Shown: positions 6,693 through 14,679 of the stretch, piece by piece | Position numbering within the stretch: the first letter of the stretch is position 1 | Layout of the letters: every line of letters begins with the position of its first letter | Source of the DNA: an uncultured Oscillospiraceae bacterium | GTDB lineage: Bacteria > Bacillota > Clostridia > Oscillospirales > Oscillospiraceae | Length of the DNA stretch: 29,740 nt | Assembly (NCBI GenBank): GCA_910579595.1 | Contig: CAJTVM010000029.1 | Location: 1 to 29,740 of the forward strand | Direction: 5' to 3' | Translations under genes and position numbers: made by a program | Notes under the pieces: model-generated | What the model was told of the DNA's origin: nothing | The model's input: the letters and a program-made list of their open reading frames with translations, nothing else | Database searches by the model: none

Positions 6693-7976
6693 ATGCCGCT
6701 TACGGATGTATTTTTTTGCGCGGCGGCTGCCTGGTATACCGCCGGACTCTTTATCCGCCTGCCGCCAAAGAACGCGGCGGGCAACGCGGCCGTTGTTGGA
6801 CTGCTGTGCGCTTTGCCGGCGGCCCTGCTTCCCATGGCCGGGCTGACCGGAGCCTGGATCCTGGCCGTCTTTCTGCTGCTGGCCTTGATCGTACCGGCGC
6901 AGAAAACGGCGGGCTGGACAGACCGTGCGCTGGCTTTTCCGCTGGCAATAGGCTGTTATGCCGTGCTATCCTTCCTGTGCCTGTCCGCGCGGACATTTTT
7001 CCCTGCTGCAGGCGCTTTGGGTGCTGTCTGCGCTCTGACGGCGGGCTTCTGCGCCGCAGGCAGTGCGATGCGCGGGCTTTTCCCGCCGGAGAACTGGGGA
7101 GAATTTTTCAGCAGGACAAGCCAGGAGCAGTTTCCGGTACGCCGGTGGCTGATCTGGCTGGCCCTGTGGCTGATGGCGGGGCTGGAACTGATGCTTACAT
7201 TGACGGCGGGACGGCCGGAAAGCGCCCTCCGGGCCGCCGTGCTGGGCGCGGCCAACCTGTTCCTCTACTGGGGGACGGTATACGCCGTCTGCCTCATGAC
7301 CGCTTACCGGCGGGAGCGGCTGACGGCCCTGATCGACCAGGACTACCGCAGCGAAATGCAAACGTTCATGAGCGTGATCCGCTCCCAGCGCCACGACTAT
7401 AATTTCCATGTGCAGGCCCTCTCCGGTCTGGTCAGTACCGGGGATCTGGACGCCTGCCGGAAGTATCTGGACAATCTGGTGCGGGATTCTGCGGCGATGA
7501 ATATTCTCTTACCCGTCAAGGACCCCGCCATTGCGGCTTTGATCCACAGCTTCCGCGTCATGGGCCAGGAGAACGGCATCGAGCTTCACCTGGATATCCA
7601 GAACGATCTCTCCTGTGTGGTCACCAGCGTTTATGAGACCAACAAGATCATTGGAAACCTCCTGCAAAACGCCATCGACGAAGTCCGCGGACACACCGAC
7701 AAGTCCTTCGGCATCCACCTGTACATCCTCAAACGAGGGGAAAACTGTATCATCCGCGTGACCAATAAGATCGTCTCCGACGCCAATGCCCGGACCTATC
7801 TGGAGGATGTCTACAAGCCCGGCCTGTCCACAAAAACCGGTCATGAAGGCATCGGCCTGAGCAGTGTCCGCCAGCTGCTGGGCCGTTACCGGGGCGTGGT
7901 GTACTCCCGCCTGGAGGATGACACCATCCATTTTATCGTGAAAATCCCCCTGCGTATGGAAGGAGCGGCGCCATGA
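6693..7976 (+). CDS. Sensor histidine kinase, GHKL (AgrC-like) family
   Basis: The 427-residue protein has six or so hydrophobic segments in residues 1-205, then a cytoplasmic kinase. The phosphoacceptor region is RSQRHDYNFHV with His234; the N-box NLLQNAIDE is at 322-330 and the G-box GHEGIGLSS at 383-391, all as in GHKL kinases such as AgrC and CitS-like peptide sensors. I chose ATG 6693 because AAGGGGG lies seven bases upstream; a GTG at 6669 is the alternative. It overlaps the response-regulator gene by four bases. No AgrD-like peptide gene or AgrB was found beside it, so the signal is unknown. Confidence 0.88.
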   Translation: MPLTDVFFCAAAAWYTAGLFIRLPPKNAAGNAAVVGLLCALPAALLPMAGLTGAWILAVFLLLALIVPAQKTAGWTDRALAFPLAIGCYAVLSFLCLSARTFFPAAGALGAVCALTAGFCAAGSAMRGLFPPENWGEFFSRTSQEQFPVRRWLIWLALWLMAGLELMLTLTAGRPESALRAAVLGAANLFLYWGTVYAVCLMTAYRRERLTALIDQDYRSEMQTFMSVIRSQRHDYNFHVQALSGLVSTGDLDACRKYLDNLVRDSAAMNILLPVKDPAIAALIHSFRVMGQENGIELHLDIQNDLSCVVTSVYETNKIIGNLLQNAIDEVRGHTDKSFGIHLYILKRGENCIIRVTNKIVSDANARTYLEDVYKPGLSTKTGHEGIGLSSVRQLLGRYRGVVYSRLEDDTIHFIVKIPLRMEGAAP

Positions 7977-8707
7977 ACCCCAATATCCTGATTGTAGACG
8001 ACGACGAAAACTCCCTCCGGATGTCCCGCACGGCCATGGAGGCCCTGGTAGATCCCGGCAATATCCACTGTGCGCAGACCGCCGCTGAAACCATGGCGAT
8101 CCTGTCCGCGGAGAGAATCCACCTGGCCTTCCTGGACATTGATATGCCGGATACCAGCGGCTTTTCCATTGCGGACTACCTGCGCCAGAACCATCCGCAA
8201 GTCAAATATGTATTCCTGACCGGGTACGTGGATTTCGCCGCCCGGAGCTACGACTATGAGCCCATGGACTTCCTCACCAAGCCCATCGACCTGATGCGGC
8301 TGAAGAAGACGCTGGAGCGCTATGAATCCCGTTTCCAACCGGCGGCGGATTACTCCCACGAACGCATCGCGGTGGACACCAGCGTGGGCTTCGTCCTGCT
8401 GGCCCCATCGGAGATCTCCTACATCGGCAAGGAGCGCCGGGTGGTGAAGCTCCACTGCGCCAGCGGGGAGGAATATGTGGTGCGCCACTCGCTGGATGAG
8501 CTGGAGTCCATTTTTTCCGATTTTGGCTTTTTCCGCATCCATCAATCCTGCCTTGTGCCCCTGCCCAATATCATCTCCGTGCAGCCCGTCCGGTTTGGCA
8601 ATACCTACGAGGCCGTGCTGGGCGACCAGACCCGGCTGCCGGTGAGCCGGGACAAGTATCAGAAGCTCCGCAGCTTCCTGGTCAGCCGGGGCATCCCATT
8701 CATCTGA
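7973..8707 (+). CDS. Response regulator, LytTR DNA-binding family
   Basis: This 244-residue protein has a receiver domain at residues 1-120 with acidic pocket VDDDE, phosphoacceptor Asp55 in FLDIDMPDTSG, and Lys in FLTKPID near 100. A LytTR-type DNA-binding domain follows from about residue 140, recognisable in LAPSEISYIGKERRVVKLHC, YVVRHSLDELESIF and FFRIHQSCLVPL. It is the cognate partner of the upstream GHKL kinase (ATGA overlap). LytTR regulators commonly control peptide, bacteriocin or transport genes. Its target is unknown; the convergent ABC operon next door is a candidate by proximity only. Confidence 0.92.
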   Translation: MNPNILIVDDDENSLRMSRTAMEALVDPGNIHCAQTAAETMAILSAERIHLAFLDIDMPDTSGFSIADYLRQNHPQVKYVFLTGYVDFAARSYDYEPMDFLTKPIDLMRLKKTLERYESRFQPAADYSHERIAVDTSVGFVLLAPSEISYIGKERRVVKLHCASGEEYVVRHSLDELESIFSDFGFFRIHQSCLVPLPNIISVQPVRFGNTYEAVLGDQTRLPVSRDKYQKLRSFLVSRGIPFI

Positions 8708-8733
8708 CGGCTCAAATATTGGACAGCTCAAAG

Positions 8734-8764
8734 GTCCGGCGCACGTTTTGCACGCCGGACTTTT
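8734..8764. terminator. Terminator between convergent operons
   Basis: A perfect 8-bp stem GTCCGGCG/CGCCGGAC with an 11-base loop is followed on the plus strand by TTTTCGTTTATTT, a standard intrinsic terminator for the two-component system. On the minus strand the stem is followed by CTTT only, so it may also serve, less efficiently, the operon that ends at 8768. Confidence 0.85.
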
Positions 8765-8767
8765 CGT

Positions 8768-8968
8768 TTATTTCTCCTTATAATACAGCAGACAGTGGCA
8801 GTAGCCCTCGAACTCCGGATCCTCGCACTGGCGTCGGAACTCCTGGCATACGCACTTGTATTCCTCCGTCCGCTCCGTACGGCAGGGGCAGTAGCCGCCG
8901 GTCTGCGCCAGGCCCTCCCGAACGGTGCGTACCACCTCGGCGTTCTCGTTGAGACGAATTTTCCCCAT
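8768..8968 (-). CDS. Ferredoxin:thioredoxin reductase catalytic-subunit-like protein
   Basis: This 66-residue protein has seven Cys arranged as CPC (27-29), CVC (39-41), Cys48 and CHC (57-59). The CPC...CxC...CHC pattern is that of the catalytic beta chain of ferredoxin:thioredoxin reductase, which passes electrons from ferredoxin through a [4Fe-4S] cluster and a redox-active disulfide to thioredoxin. It is much shorter than plant FTR beta, and the spacing between the first two motifs is nine residues rather than the classical sixteen. A good GAGGAGG site precedes the ATG. It lies 12 bases after a thioredoxin gene in the same operon, which strongly supports a thioredoxin-linked redox role. 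No variable (alpha) subunit is seen. Confidence 0.78.
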   Translation of the reverse strand: MGKIRLNENAEVVRTVREGLAQTGGYCPCRTERTEEYKCVCQEFRRQCEDPEFEGYCHCLLYYKEK

Positions 8969-8980
8969 AGCGTTTCCTCC

Positions 8981-9295
8981 TCAGTTATACAGCAGCTTGG
9001 CAATCTCGCCGTCCATCACAGCCCGGTCGCCGTGGGTTTTGCCCTCGTAGAACAGCTTCCCGTCCCGGAAATACTTCAGTGTGGGGACGGCGACGATGTG
9101 GAACCGCTCCTTCAGTTCCGGGCAGTGGTCCACATTCACCTTCACAAAGCGGAGCATGGCGTAGTCGTTGCTCATCTCGTTGTAGACAGGCTCCAAAATC
9201 TTGCAGGGGCCGCAGTGGGTGCCGTAGAAGTCCACGGCGGCGTAATCGGCCTGGATCAGCTCGTCAAAGGTCGTATCAGTTGCTTCGTATACCAT
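8981..9295 (-). CDS. trxA: Thioredoxin
   Basis: This 104-residue protein has the thioredoxin fold with the active site THCGPCK at about residues 26-32, the conserved AVPTLKYF cis-proline segment near 69-76, and no signal peptide, so it is cytoplasmic. The usual Trp before the CGPC motif is replaced by His. GGAGG lies eight bases before ATG. The gene is three bases after the trigger-factor-like gene and 12 bases before the FTR-like gene, so the likely electron path is ferredoxin to FTR-like protein to this thioredoxin. That path is inference from gene order. Confidence 0.93.
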   Translation of the reverse strand: MVYEATDTTFDELIQADYAAVDFYGTHCGPCKILEPVYNEMSNDYAMLRFVKVNVDHCPELKERFHIVAVPTLKYFRDGKLFYEGKTHGDRAVMDGEIAKLLYN

Positions 9296-9298
9296 TAC

Positions 9299-10210
9299 TC
9301 ATGCCTCCAGAAATTGTTCCACATACGGCTCCAGCAGCTCCATGGCCCTTTCCATGGCAAACTTTCCATAGATCATGGCCTCGCTGCTGGTGGCGCGCAG
9401 CTGCTCCACGGTCATGCCGTGCTCCTCCGCCAGCTTTTCCAGCCCCTCCTGGCAGATGTCGTCCATGGTCTGGCCGGACAGCTTCTCCGCCATGTAGGCC
9501 TGGACCACATAGGCGTCAAAAAAGGGCTCGCTCTCCTTGTACATCTTTTCCTTAGCCTGCTCCTCGGTGAGGAAATCAAAACCCTCCTGCGGGATTTTCG
9601 GATCGAGTCCGGCGGCCATCAGCGCGTCGTACAGGCCGTTTACCCGGTCCCAAAGCCATTGCGCCTTTTCATTTTCATCAATGGCGAGGGTAGAATTTTT
9701 CTGGATTTCCTCCAGCAGGAAGTGGGCGCACTGGTAGCTGGCCCGCTGCCGGTAAAACGCGCCCTTATCCTCGCGGTACCAGCGGTCGTAGTCCTCCACC
9801 GTCTCCACGCCGTCGATGCCCTCTAATGTTACTAATTCATCCCCGATGGGCATATTGCTGCGGCGTACAATGCGCTTGACGGTCAGCTTCACCTGGCCCT
9901 CCGCCGTGTCCGCGGTGCGGGTATCCCCCACCTTCGCGCCCACACAGGCGTCCTCCAGCTCCGGCGGGCACAGGCCGCGGCCCGGATAGAACAGCAGGGT
10001 TTCCCGGTTCCACCGCGCCGCGCCGCTCTCCCCCCGGCAGGCCACGCTGTCGCCGGGCTGGACCTGCTCAACGTCCGCCTCGAAGGCGTGGTTGCGGGAG
10101 AGGGTTTCCAGCCGTTCCCGGACCTCCTGGTCCTTCACCCGCCATAGGCGCAGTTCCTCCGGGATGACGGACTGCTTGTAGTCATACAAGTGGGTAATCG
10201 TTGATTTCAT
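9299..10210 (-). CDS. Trigger-factor-like FKBP-type chaperone
   Basis: The 303-residue protein has a degenerate FKBP-like domain at about residues 44-116 (VQPGDSVACRG, FYPGRGLCPPELEDACVGAKVGD) followed by an all-helical segment (119-303) resembling the trigger factor C-terminal chaperone domain. It is shorter than true trigger factor (about 430 residues) and lacks the ribosome-binding N-terminal domain with its GFRxGK signature, so it is not the housekeeping tig gene. No signal peptide or lipobox, hence cytoplasmic. The only in-frame start is the ATG at 10210; AGGAG is about 13 bases upstream, which is long. It lies 22 bases after an ABC transporter gene. A truncated paralogue lies at 6024-6617. 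Confidence 0.7.
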   Translation of the reverse strand: MKSTITHLYDYKQSVIPEELRLWRVKDQEVRERLETLSRNHAFEADVEQVQPGDSVACRGESGAARWNRETLLFYPGRGLCPPELEDACVGAKVGDTRTADTAEGQVKLTVKRIVRRSNMPIGDELVTLEGIDGVETVEDYDRWYREDKGAFYRQRASYQCAHFLLEEIQKNSTLAIDENEKAQWLWDRVNGLYDALMAAGLDPKIPQEGFDFLTEEQAKEKMYKESEPFFDAYVVQAYMAEKLSGQTMDDICQEGLEKLAEEHGMTVEQLRATSSEAMIYGKFAMERAMELLEPYVEQFLEA

Positions 10211-10232
10211 CGGCTTTCATGCACTCCTTCCA

Positions 10233-11933
10233 TTATTCGGTCTTGTTGACAAAGTCGCGGTAAAACGCGCTGGTTTGCAGCAGCTGCTCCGGCGTACCCT
10301 CCGCCTCCACCTGGCCGTTGCGCAGCACGATGACGTGGCTGGCGCTCCTGGTGGCGGAGTAGTTGTGGGCAATCATCACCGTAGTGCGGCCCCGCATGAG
10401 GTTGGCCAGGGCCTTGCTCACCAGCTGCTCGCTTTTGGCGTCCAGGTTGCTGGTGGCCTCGTCCAGCAGCAGGTAATCCGGATTGCGCATCATGGCCCGG
10501 GCGATGGCGATGCACTGGCGCTGGCCGCCGGAGAAATTGCCGCCGTCCATGCCCACCGGGGCGTCGAAGCCGCCGGGAGTGGCCATGACGAAGTCATAGA
10601 TGTTGGCCAGCTTGGCGATCCGCACCAACTCATCCCTGTCCACCTTGCGGCGCACGCCGTATAGGATGTTGTCCTTGATGGAACCGGACAGCAGGGGCTT
10701 ATCCTGGCTGACGATGGCCAGGGACTGCCGCCAGGAGGTGAGCTCAAAGGTACGCACGTCGCTTTTGCCGAAGTAAATCGCGCCGCTGTCCGGATCATAC
10801 ATCCGCTCCAGCAGTTTAAAGAGGGTGGATTTGCCCGCGCCGTTGTCGCCGATGATGGCGGTGACCTCCCCCTTGGGGATGCGGCAGGTGAGCTTTTTCA
10901 GCACCGGGGCATCCCGGTAAGAGAAGTCCACGTTCTGAATCACAATGTCCTCGTCGGCCACGTCCATCTCGATGCCGTCCGTTTTTTCGTCAGGGGTTTC
11001 CAGCAGCTCGGCGATCTTCTGCATCCGGCCATTGACGGCCTTGATGTCCCCGTACAGCTGCAGCACCTGCATCAGGCGGATGCCCAGCATAGTGGCAAGG
11101 CTGTAAAAGCCCACCAGACGGCCTGTGGTAATCTCCCCGGCCTGGACCAACTGCCCGCCCATGACGAAGGCGATCACAATGATGACGCAGGCCAGCACCT
11201 CCATCAGCATGACGCTGGCGCTACTGGCGGTAGAGGTCAGGTAGCCCACCCGGAACTGGCGGTGGAAGCGCTTGCGGCCTTCCTGCTGTTCATCATACTC
11301 GGTGCGGGCGGCTTTGATGAGCCGCAGGTTGCGGGTGCGCTCCACCAAGTAGCCCAGGGCGCTGGAAAAGGCCAGCTGGTATTTATTTTGCGCAAAGAAA
11401 TTCAGCTTGCCGAAGGCCCAGCTCAGCAGCAGTACCGCTGGCACAACCAGCAGGGTGTATTTCGTCAGCTGGGGGCTGTACTCATACATACGGCGCACCG
11501 AGACAATGGCGGCGTATATCGCGGTAATCAGGGTGATGGAAATATCGAAATACCGGGCGCTCTGTTCGCTGTCGGTGGTGACGCGGCTGACCAGGCTGTT
11601 TCCGTTTTCGCTGTCGTAGTAGCGGGTGGGCAGGCGCATGAGCTTATTCCACAGCTTGGTGCGCACGCCCAGGATGATTTTCTGGGACATCCAGCCGCTG
11701 CCGTAGCTGCTGACAATGGACGTGATTGCCCCCAGTACCAGAACCACAATAAATTCCACCAGCATGGCGCCGTTGATGGCCTTCTGGCTGGCATCGATGA
11801 TGTCCGCCGTCAGGGTAGCCTGCTTCAGAAACAGATAGGATTCCCCAATTCCAATAGCCAGCATCAGCAGATACACCAGCCAGGGAATCTTCACGTCCTT
11901 GAAGATGTTGAGATAACGTTTGAGGTGCTTCAT
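10233..11933 (-). CDS. ABC exporter half-transporter (permease-ATPase fusion)
   Basis: The 566-residue protein has six membrane helices in residues 15-310 and an ATPase domain from about 330. Walker A is GDNGAGKST (362-370), the signature NFSGGQRQ (466-473) has Phe in place of Leu, Walker B is YLLLDEA (487-493) with Glu492, and the H-loop is IAHN (His523). The Q-loop SQD lies near 409. All catalytic residues are intact. It overlaps the upstream ABC gene by four bases, so the two very likely form a heterodimeric exporter. The substrate is unknown; the operon encodes no peptide precursor that I can see. Confidence 0.9.
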   Translation of the reverse strand: MKHLKRYLNIFKDVKIPWLVYLLMLAIGIGESYLFLKQATLTADIIDASQKAINGAMLVEFIVVLVLGAITSIVSSYGSGWMSQKIILGVRTKLWNKLMRLPTRYYDSENGNSLVSRVTTDSEQSARYFDISITLITAIYAAIVSVRRMYEYSPQLTKYTLLVVPAVLLLSWAFGKLNFFAQNKYQLAFSSALGYLVERTRNLRLIKAARTEYDEQQEGRKRFHRQFRVGYLTSTASSASVMLMEVLACVIIVIAFVMGGQLVQAGEITTGRLVGFYSLATMLGIRLMQVLQLYGDIKAVNGRMQKIAELLETPDEKTDGIEMDVADEDIVIQNVDFSYRDAPVLKKLTCRIPKGEVTAIIGDNGAGKSTLFKLLERMYDPDSGAIYFGKSDVRTFELTSWRQSLAIVSQDKPLLSGSIKDNILYGVRRKVDRDELVRIAKLANIYDFVMATPGGFDAPVGMDGGNFSGGQRQCIAIARAMMRNPDYLLLDEATSNLDAKSEQLVSKALANLMRGRTTVMIAHNYSATRSASHVIVLRNGQVEAEGTPEQLLQTSAFYRDFVNKTE

Positions 11934-13708
11934 CCCGGCATCACCTCCAATTTCTGGGTTTGTACCATGTCCAGGAACAGGGGACAGCTGTCCAGCAGGG
12001 CCTGGTAACGTCCGGCGCCCTGGACCGTGCCCTCCTCCATAACTACAATCTGATCCACGTTTTTAAGCAGGGACATATCATGGGTGACCATAAGGATAGT
12101 CTTGCCCTTAAATATGCGGAAGATGGTTTCCTCCACCGCCCGGGCTGTCTGGGCGTCCAGAGCGGAGGTGGGTTCGTCCAGCAACAGGACGTCCGCGTTG
12201 CGCAGCAGCTCCCGGGCCAGCACCAGCCGCTGCCGCTGCCCGCCGGAGAGGGACGCGCCGTTGGAGGCCACACGGGCATCAAGCCCGCCGGGCAGAGCCT
12301 GAATGGCTTCCCAGGCCCCGGCGTTTTTCGCACACTCGATCAGCTCCCGGTCTGTGACCTCCCGGTGGATGCCGTAGGTAAGGACCTCCCGGACGGTGCC
12401 GCTGAACACGCCTGCGTCCTGCTGGACATAGGAGAACCGTCCCCGGAGGCTGGAAAGGCTTTCGCCCCCCACATCGCGGCCGCCCAGCCGGATAGACCCG
12501 TCTGTGGTTTCGTAAAACCGTTCCAGCAGGTTGAGCAAGGTGGTCTTGCCGCTGCCGCACAGGCCGACAATGGCGGTGGTCGCGCCGGCAGGGACGGTGA
12601 AGGAGACATTTTTCAGCGCCTGCTTCTCCCCGTAGGCGAAGGAGACGTTGCGGAACTCCACGCTGGAGGTCCCCTGGGAGGGGGTTGGCGCAGAGGCGGC
12701 GTCCTTGGTTTCCTGCTCGGACTGTTCCTTGGGGGCCTCCATGATGTCTACCACCCGGGCGGCCATGCCCTGGGCGGATTTCAGGGACTGCCAGTAGCCA
12801 ATCATTTCGGTGAAACGGGCATTGATCTGAGTGGCAAAGAGGAAAAAGGCCACCCACTGGGCCACGTCAATGCGTCCGCTCTGGAGCAGCAGAACGCCGA
12901 AGACCACCGTCACCAGGCTTTGGAGCAGGGTGATTCCGGTGGAGATTCCGGTGTTGGCGCAGTTCACCTTGGTCTTCTTCATGTTGGCCTGGAACAGGTC
13001 CTGGCAGGCGGCGGCGCCGTTTTCCAGCTCCTCCCCCTCGTTGGTGTAGTGCTTGATGAGGGCCAGGTTCTTTACCCGCTCCGCCAGGTAGCCGGTGAGC
13101 ACGCCGATCCGTCCGTAGACCCCGGCCTCCGCCCGGTACATCCAGCGGCTGACCACAACCATGTAGAGCCATTTCACCGGCAGCAGCACCAGCACAGACA
13201 GGGTCAGCAGGAAGTCGTACTTGCCGATGGTACCCATGGCGGCCACGATGTAGTAGCAGGCGGGGATAATGCTGATGATGAACTGTACCAAGCTGGTGAC
13301 TGCGGCCTCCAAGTCATTGGTGATGGCGGAGGACAGCTGCGACGGGGCGTGCTGGTCGTAGTATCCGGCCTGGATGCGGGTCATACCGCCCCAGGCCTTG
13401 CCGCGGGCATTGCGAATGGCCATGTTCCGGGCCACCCCCATGCACCAGAAGTCTACAAACAGCACTGCTCCATAGGATATGTAGTAGATCACCGCATCCT
13501 GGAGGGCCTGGGGATCCAGGCTGCCGCTCATCAGGGCGGTGGTAGTGGTGGGCAGGGCCAGCAGCAGGTAGTTATAACCCATCTCACCAGCAAAAGCCAG
13601 GGCGATCATCGGCCAGGGCAGGTCGATTTGCCGGATCATCCGGAAAAACGCGCCCCAGCTGCCGTAGTTCGGCTTCTCTTTTGCCCTCTCCTTCGTTTTT
13701 CCTTTCAT
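11930..13708 (-). CDS. ABC exporter half-transporter (permease-ATPase fusion)
   Basis: This 592-residue partner of the following gene has six membrane helices in residues 25-310, a linker rich in Ser, Thr and Glu (326-347), and an ATPase domain with Walker A GLCGSGKTT (382-390), signature LSGGQRQ (487-493), Walker B VLLLDEP (Asp511, Glu512) and H-loop THD (His543). I start at ATG 13708 because a G-rich site (GGGGG) is nine bases upstream and the peptide there matches the family. The frame stays open to 13861, but that extension runs through the lipoprotein gene in another frame and is rich in Pro, Ser and Ala, so it is rejected. It follows the lipoprotein gene by 25 bases. Confidence 0.9.
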   Translation of the reverse strand: MKGKTKERAKEKPNYGSWGAFFRMIRQIDLPWPMIALAFAGEMGYNYLLLALPTTTTALMSGSLDPQALQDAVIYYISYGAVLFVDFWCMGVARNMAIRNARGKAWGGMTRIQAGYYDQHAPSQLSSAITNDLEAAVTSLVQFIISIIPACYYIVAAMGTIGKYDFLLTLSVLVLLPVKWLYMVVVSRWMYRAEAGVYGRIGVLTGYLAERVKNLALIKHYTNEGEELENGAAACQDLFQANMKKTKVNCANTGISTGITLLQSLVTVVFGVLLLQSGRIDVAQWVAFFLFATQINARFTEMIGYWQSLKSAQGMAARVVDIMEAPKEQSEQETKDAASAPTPSQGTSSVEFRNVSFAYGEKQALKNVSFTVPAGATTAIVGLCGSGKTTLLNLLERFYETTDGSIRLGGRDVGGESLSSLRGRFSYVQQDAGVFSGTVREVLTYGIHREVTDRELIECAKNAGAWEAIQALPGGLDARVASNGASLSGGQRQRLVLARELLRNADVLLLDEPTSALDAQTARAVEETIFRIFKGKTILMVTHDMSLLKNVDQIVVMEEGTVQGAGRYQALLDSCPLFLDMVQTQKLEVMPG

Positions 13709-13733
13709 GGTTTCGTTCCCCCGTTCGATCGGG

Positions 13734-14279
13734 TCAGTCCAGGATGGTGCCGCCGGAGTTGGTCTGCATGAACTCCACGTAGGCGGAGACGGTGGCCTCG
13801 CTGATGATGCCGTAGCTTTGGAAAGTAACCAGGCTGGCCTCAAAGGTGTCGGCGCCGGCAAAGCTGTAGAGTACGCAGGGGTCGCCCTCCGCTGCGGTCA
13901 GGCTCTGCCCCTGGGACGCGTAGAGATCCGCGGCGGCCTGCGCATGTTCGGCGCTGTCGCAGACAAAGAACTCATAGTCGGCCACGGGGGCGTTGTCTTT
14001 GGCATAAATGATGGAGTATCCAGCCTTGACACCGTACTCGGCGGGCACCTGGGAGATCATCTTGGTGTTTTCATCGCAGTAAAGCACATACCGGGTGTCG
14101 AAATCCAGCTCCGCCGGATCCTCAAAGGTATAGCTGTCGGTCATTTTCACCGCATCGGAGCTGCCGCCATTTTTGCTCCCATCAGAATCACCGGGAGCGG
14201 CAAACAGCGAACAGCCGGACAGCAGGAGCGAAACCGTCAGGGTCAGCACAGCAGCAGACAGAATTTTCTTTTTCATCAT
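13734..14279 (-). CDS. Predicted lipoprotein heading the ABC/thioredoxin operon
   Basis: The 181-residue product begins with a basic, hydrophobic signal peptide and a lipobox LSGC, with Cys23 as the lipidated residue, followed by a Gly/Ser/Asp-rich linker to about residue 43. The rest has no motif I recognise; it contains two further Cys residues (near 68 and 107). It would be anchored outside the membrane. ATGATG offers two starts (14279 or 14276); AGGAGG at 14285-14290 is five or eight bases away, so 14276 has the more usual spacing. It is the first gene after the promoter at 14337-14366 and lies just upstream of the two ABC genes, so a substrate-interacting or sensing role with the exporter is plausible. 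Confidence 0.75.
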   Translation of the reverse strand: MMKKKILSAAVLTLTVSLLLSGCSLFAAPGDSDGSKNGGSSDAVKMTDSYTFEDPAELDFDTRYVLYCDENTKMISQVPAEYGVKAGYSIIYAKDNAPVADYEFFVCDSAEHAQAAADLYASQGQSLTAAEGDPCVLYSFAGADTFEASLVTFQSYGIISEATVSAYVEFMQTNSGGTILD

Positions 14280-14336
14280 AAGTGCCTCCTATTCAAACGC
14301 TTTTATTGAGATACAACCAATTCTTTGGCAGTATCC

Positions 14337-14366
14337 ACTATACCTGATTTCACCTGAACCATGCAA
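14337..14366 (-). promoter_or_regulatory. Sigma-A promoter of the lipoprotein/ABC/thioredoxin operon
   Basis: On the minus strand TTGCAT (14361-14366) and TATAGT (14337-14342) are 18 bases apart. The leader to the lipoprotein gene would be about 50 bases. A second TTGACA about 40 bases upstream has no matching -10. The stretch between this promoter and the plus-strand promoter at 14545 (about 180 bases) shows no gene or strong repeat. Confidence 0.7.
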
Positions 14367-14544
14367 GGCTCTTGGGCTATTTCGCTCATTCCCGTGTCAA
14401 TTTCGAATGATTACGTGCTTATTATGCAATTGTCATCCTGCCGGCCTGCATTGTAATGCGCCGGAATTTCCTGTGTGCCAGATGCGGAATAAACACAAAA
14501 AGCATCGAATCAGACGCGCTTCAAAACACTTCGCGCAGCTTAGG

Positions 14545-14573
14545 TTGCGCTGATTGATGGCAGCGGTTATAAT
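14545..14573 (+). promoter_or_regulatory. Sigma-A promoter of the M16 peptidase/cyuA operon
   Basis: TTGCGC (14545-14550) and a perfect TATAAT (14568-14573) are separated by 17 bases. The leader to the peptidase gene is about 100 bases; it holds a small GGTA/TACC dyad near 14606-14622 but no clear regulatory fold. Confidence 0.78.
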
Positions 14574-14679
14574 ACAGCTATCATATATCATGATTCCATG
14601 TGACGGTACCTGAGGGATACCGATGCCTGGGGCTATCACCGCGGCATATTCAGCAGACACAAAAAAGGAGACATGACCA

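Noticed and set aside
13709..13861. N-terminal extension of the upstream ABC transporter gene
   Set aside because: The extra residues overlap the lipoprotein gene in a different frame, are low-complexity Pro/Ser/Ala, and a proper start lies at 13708.
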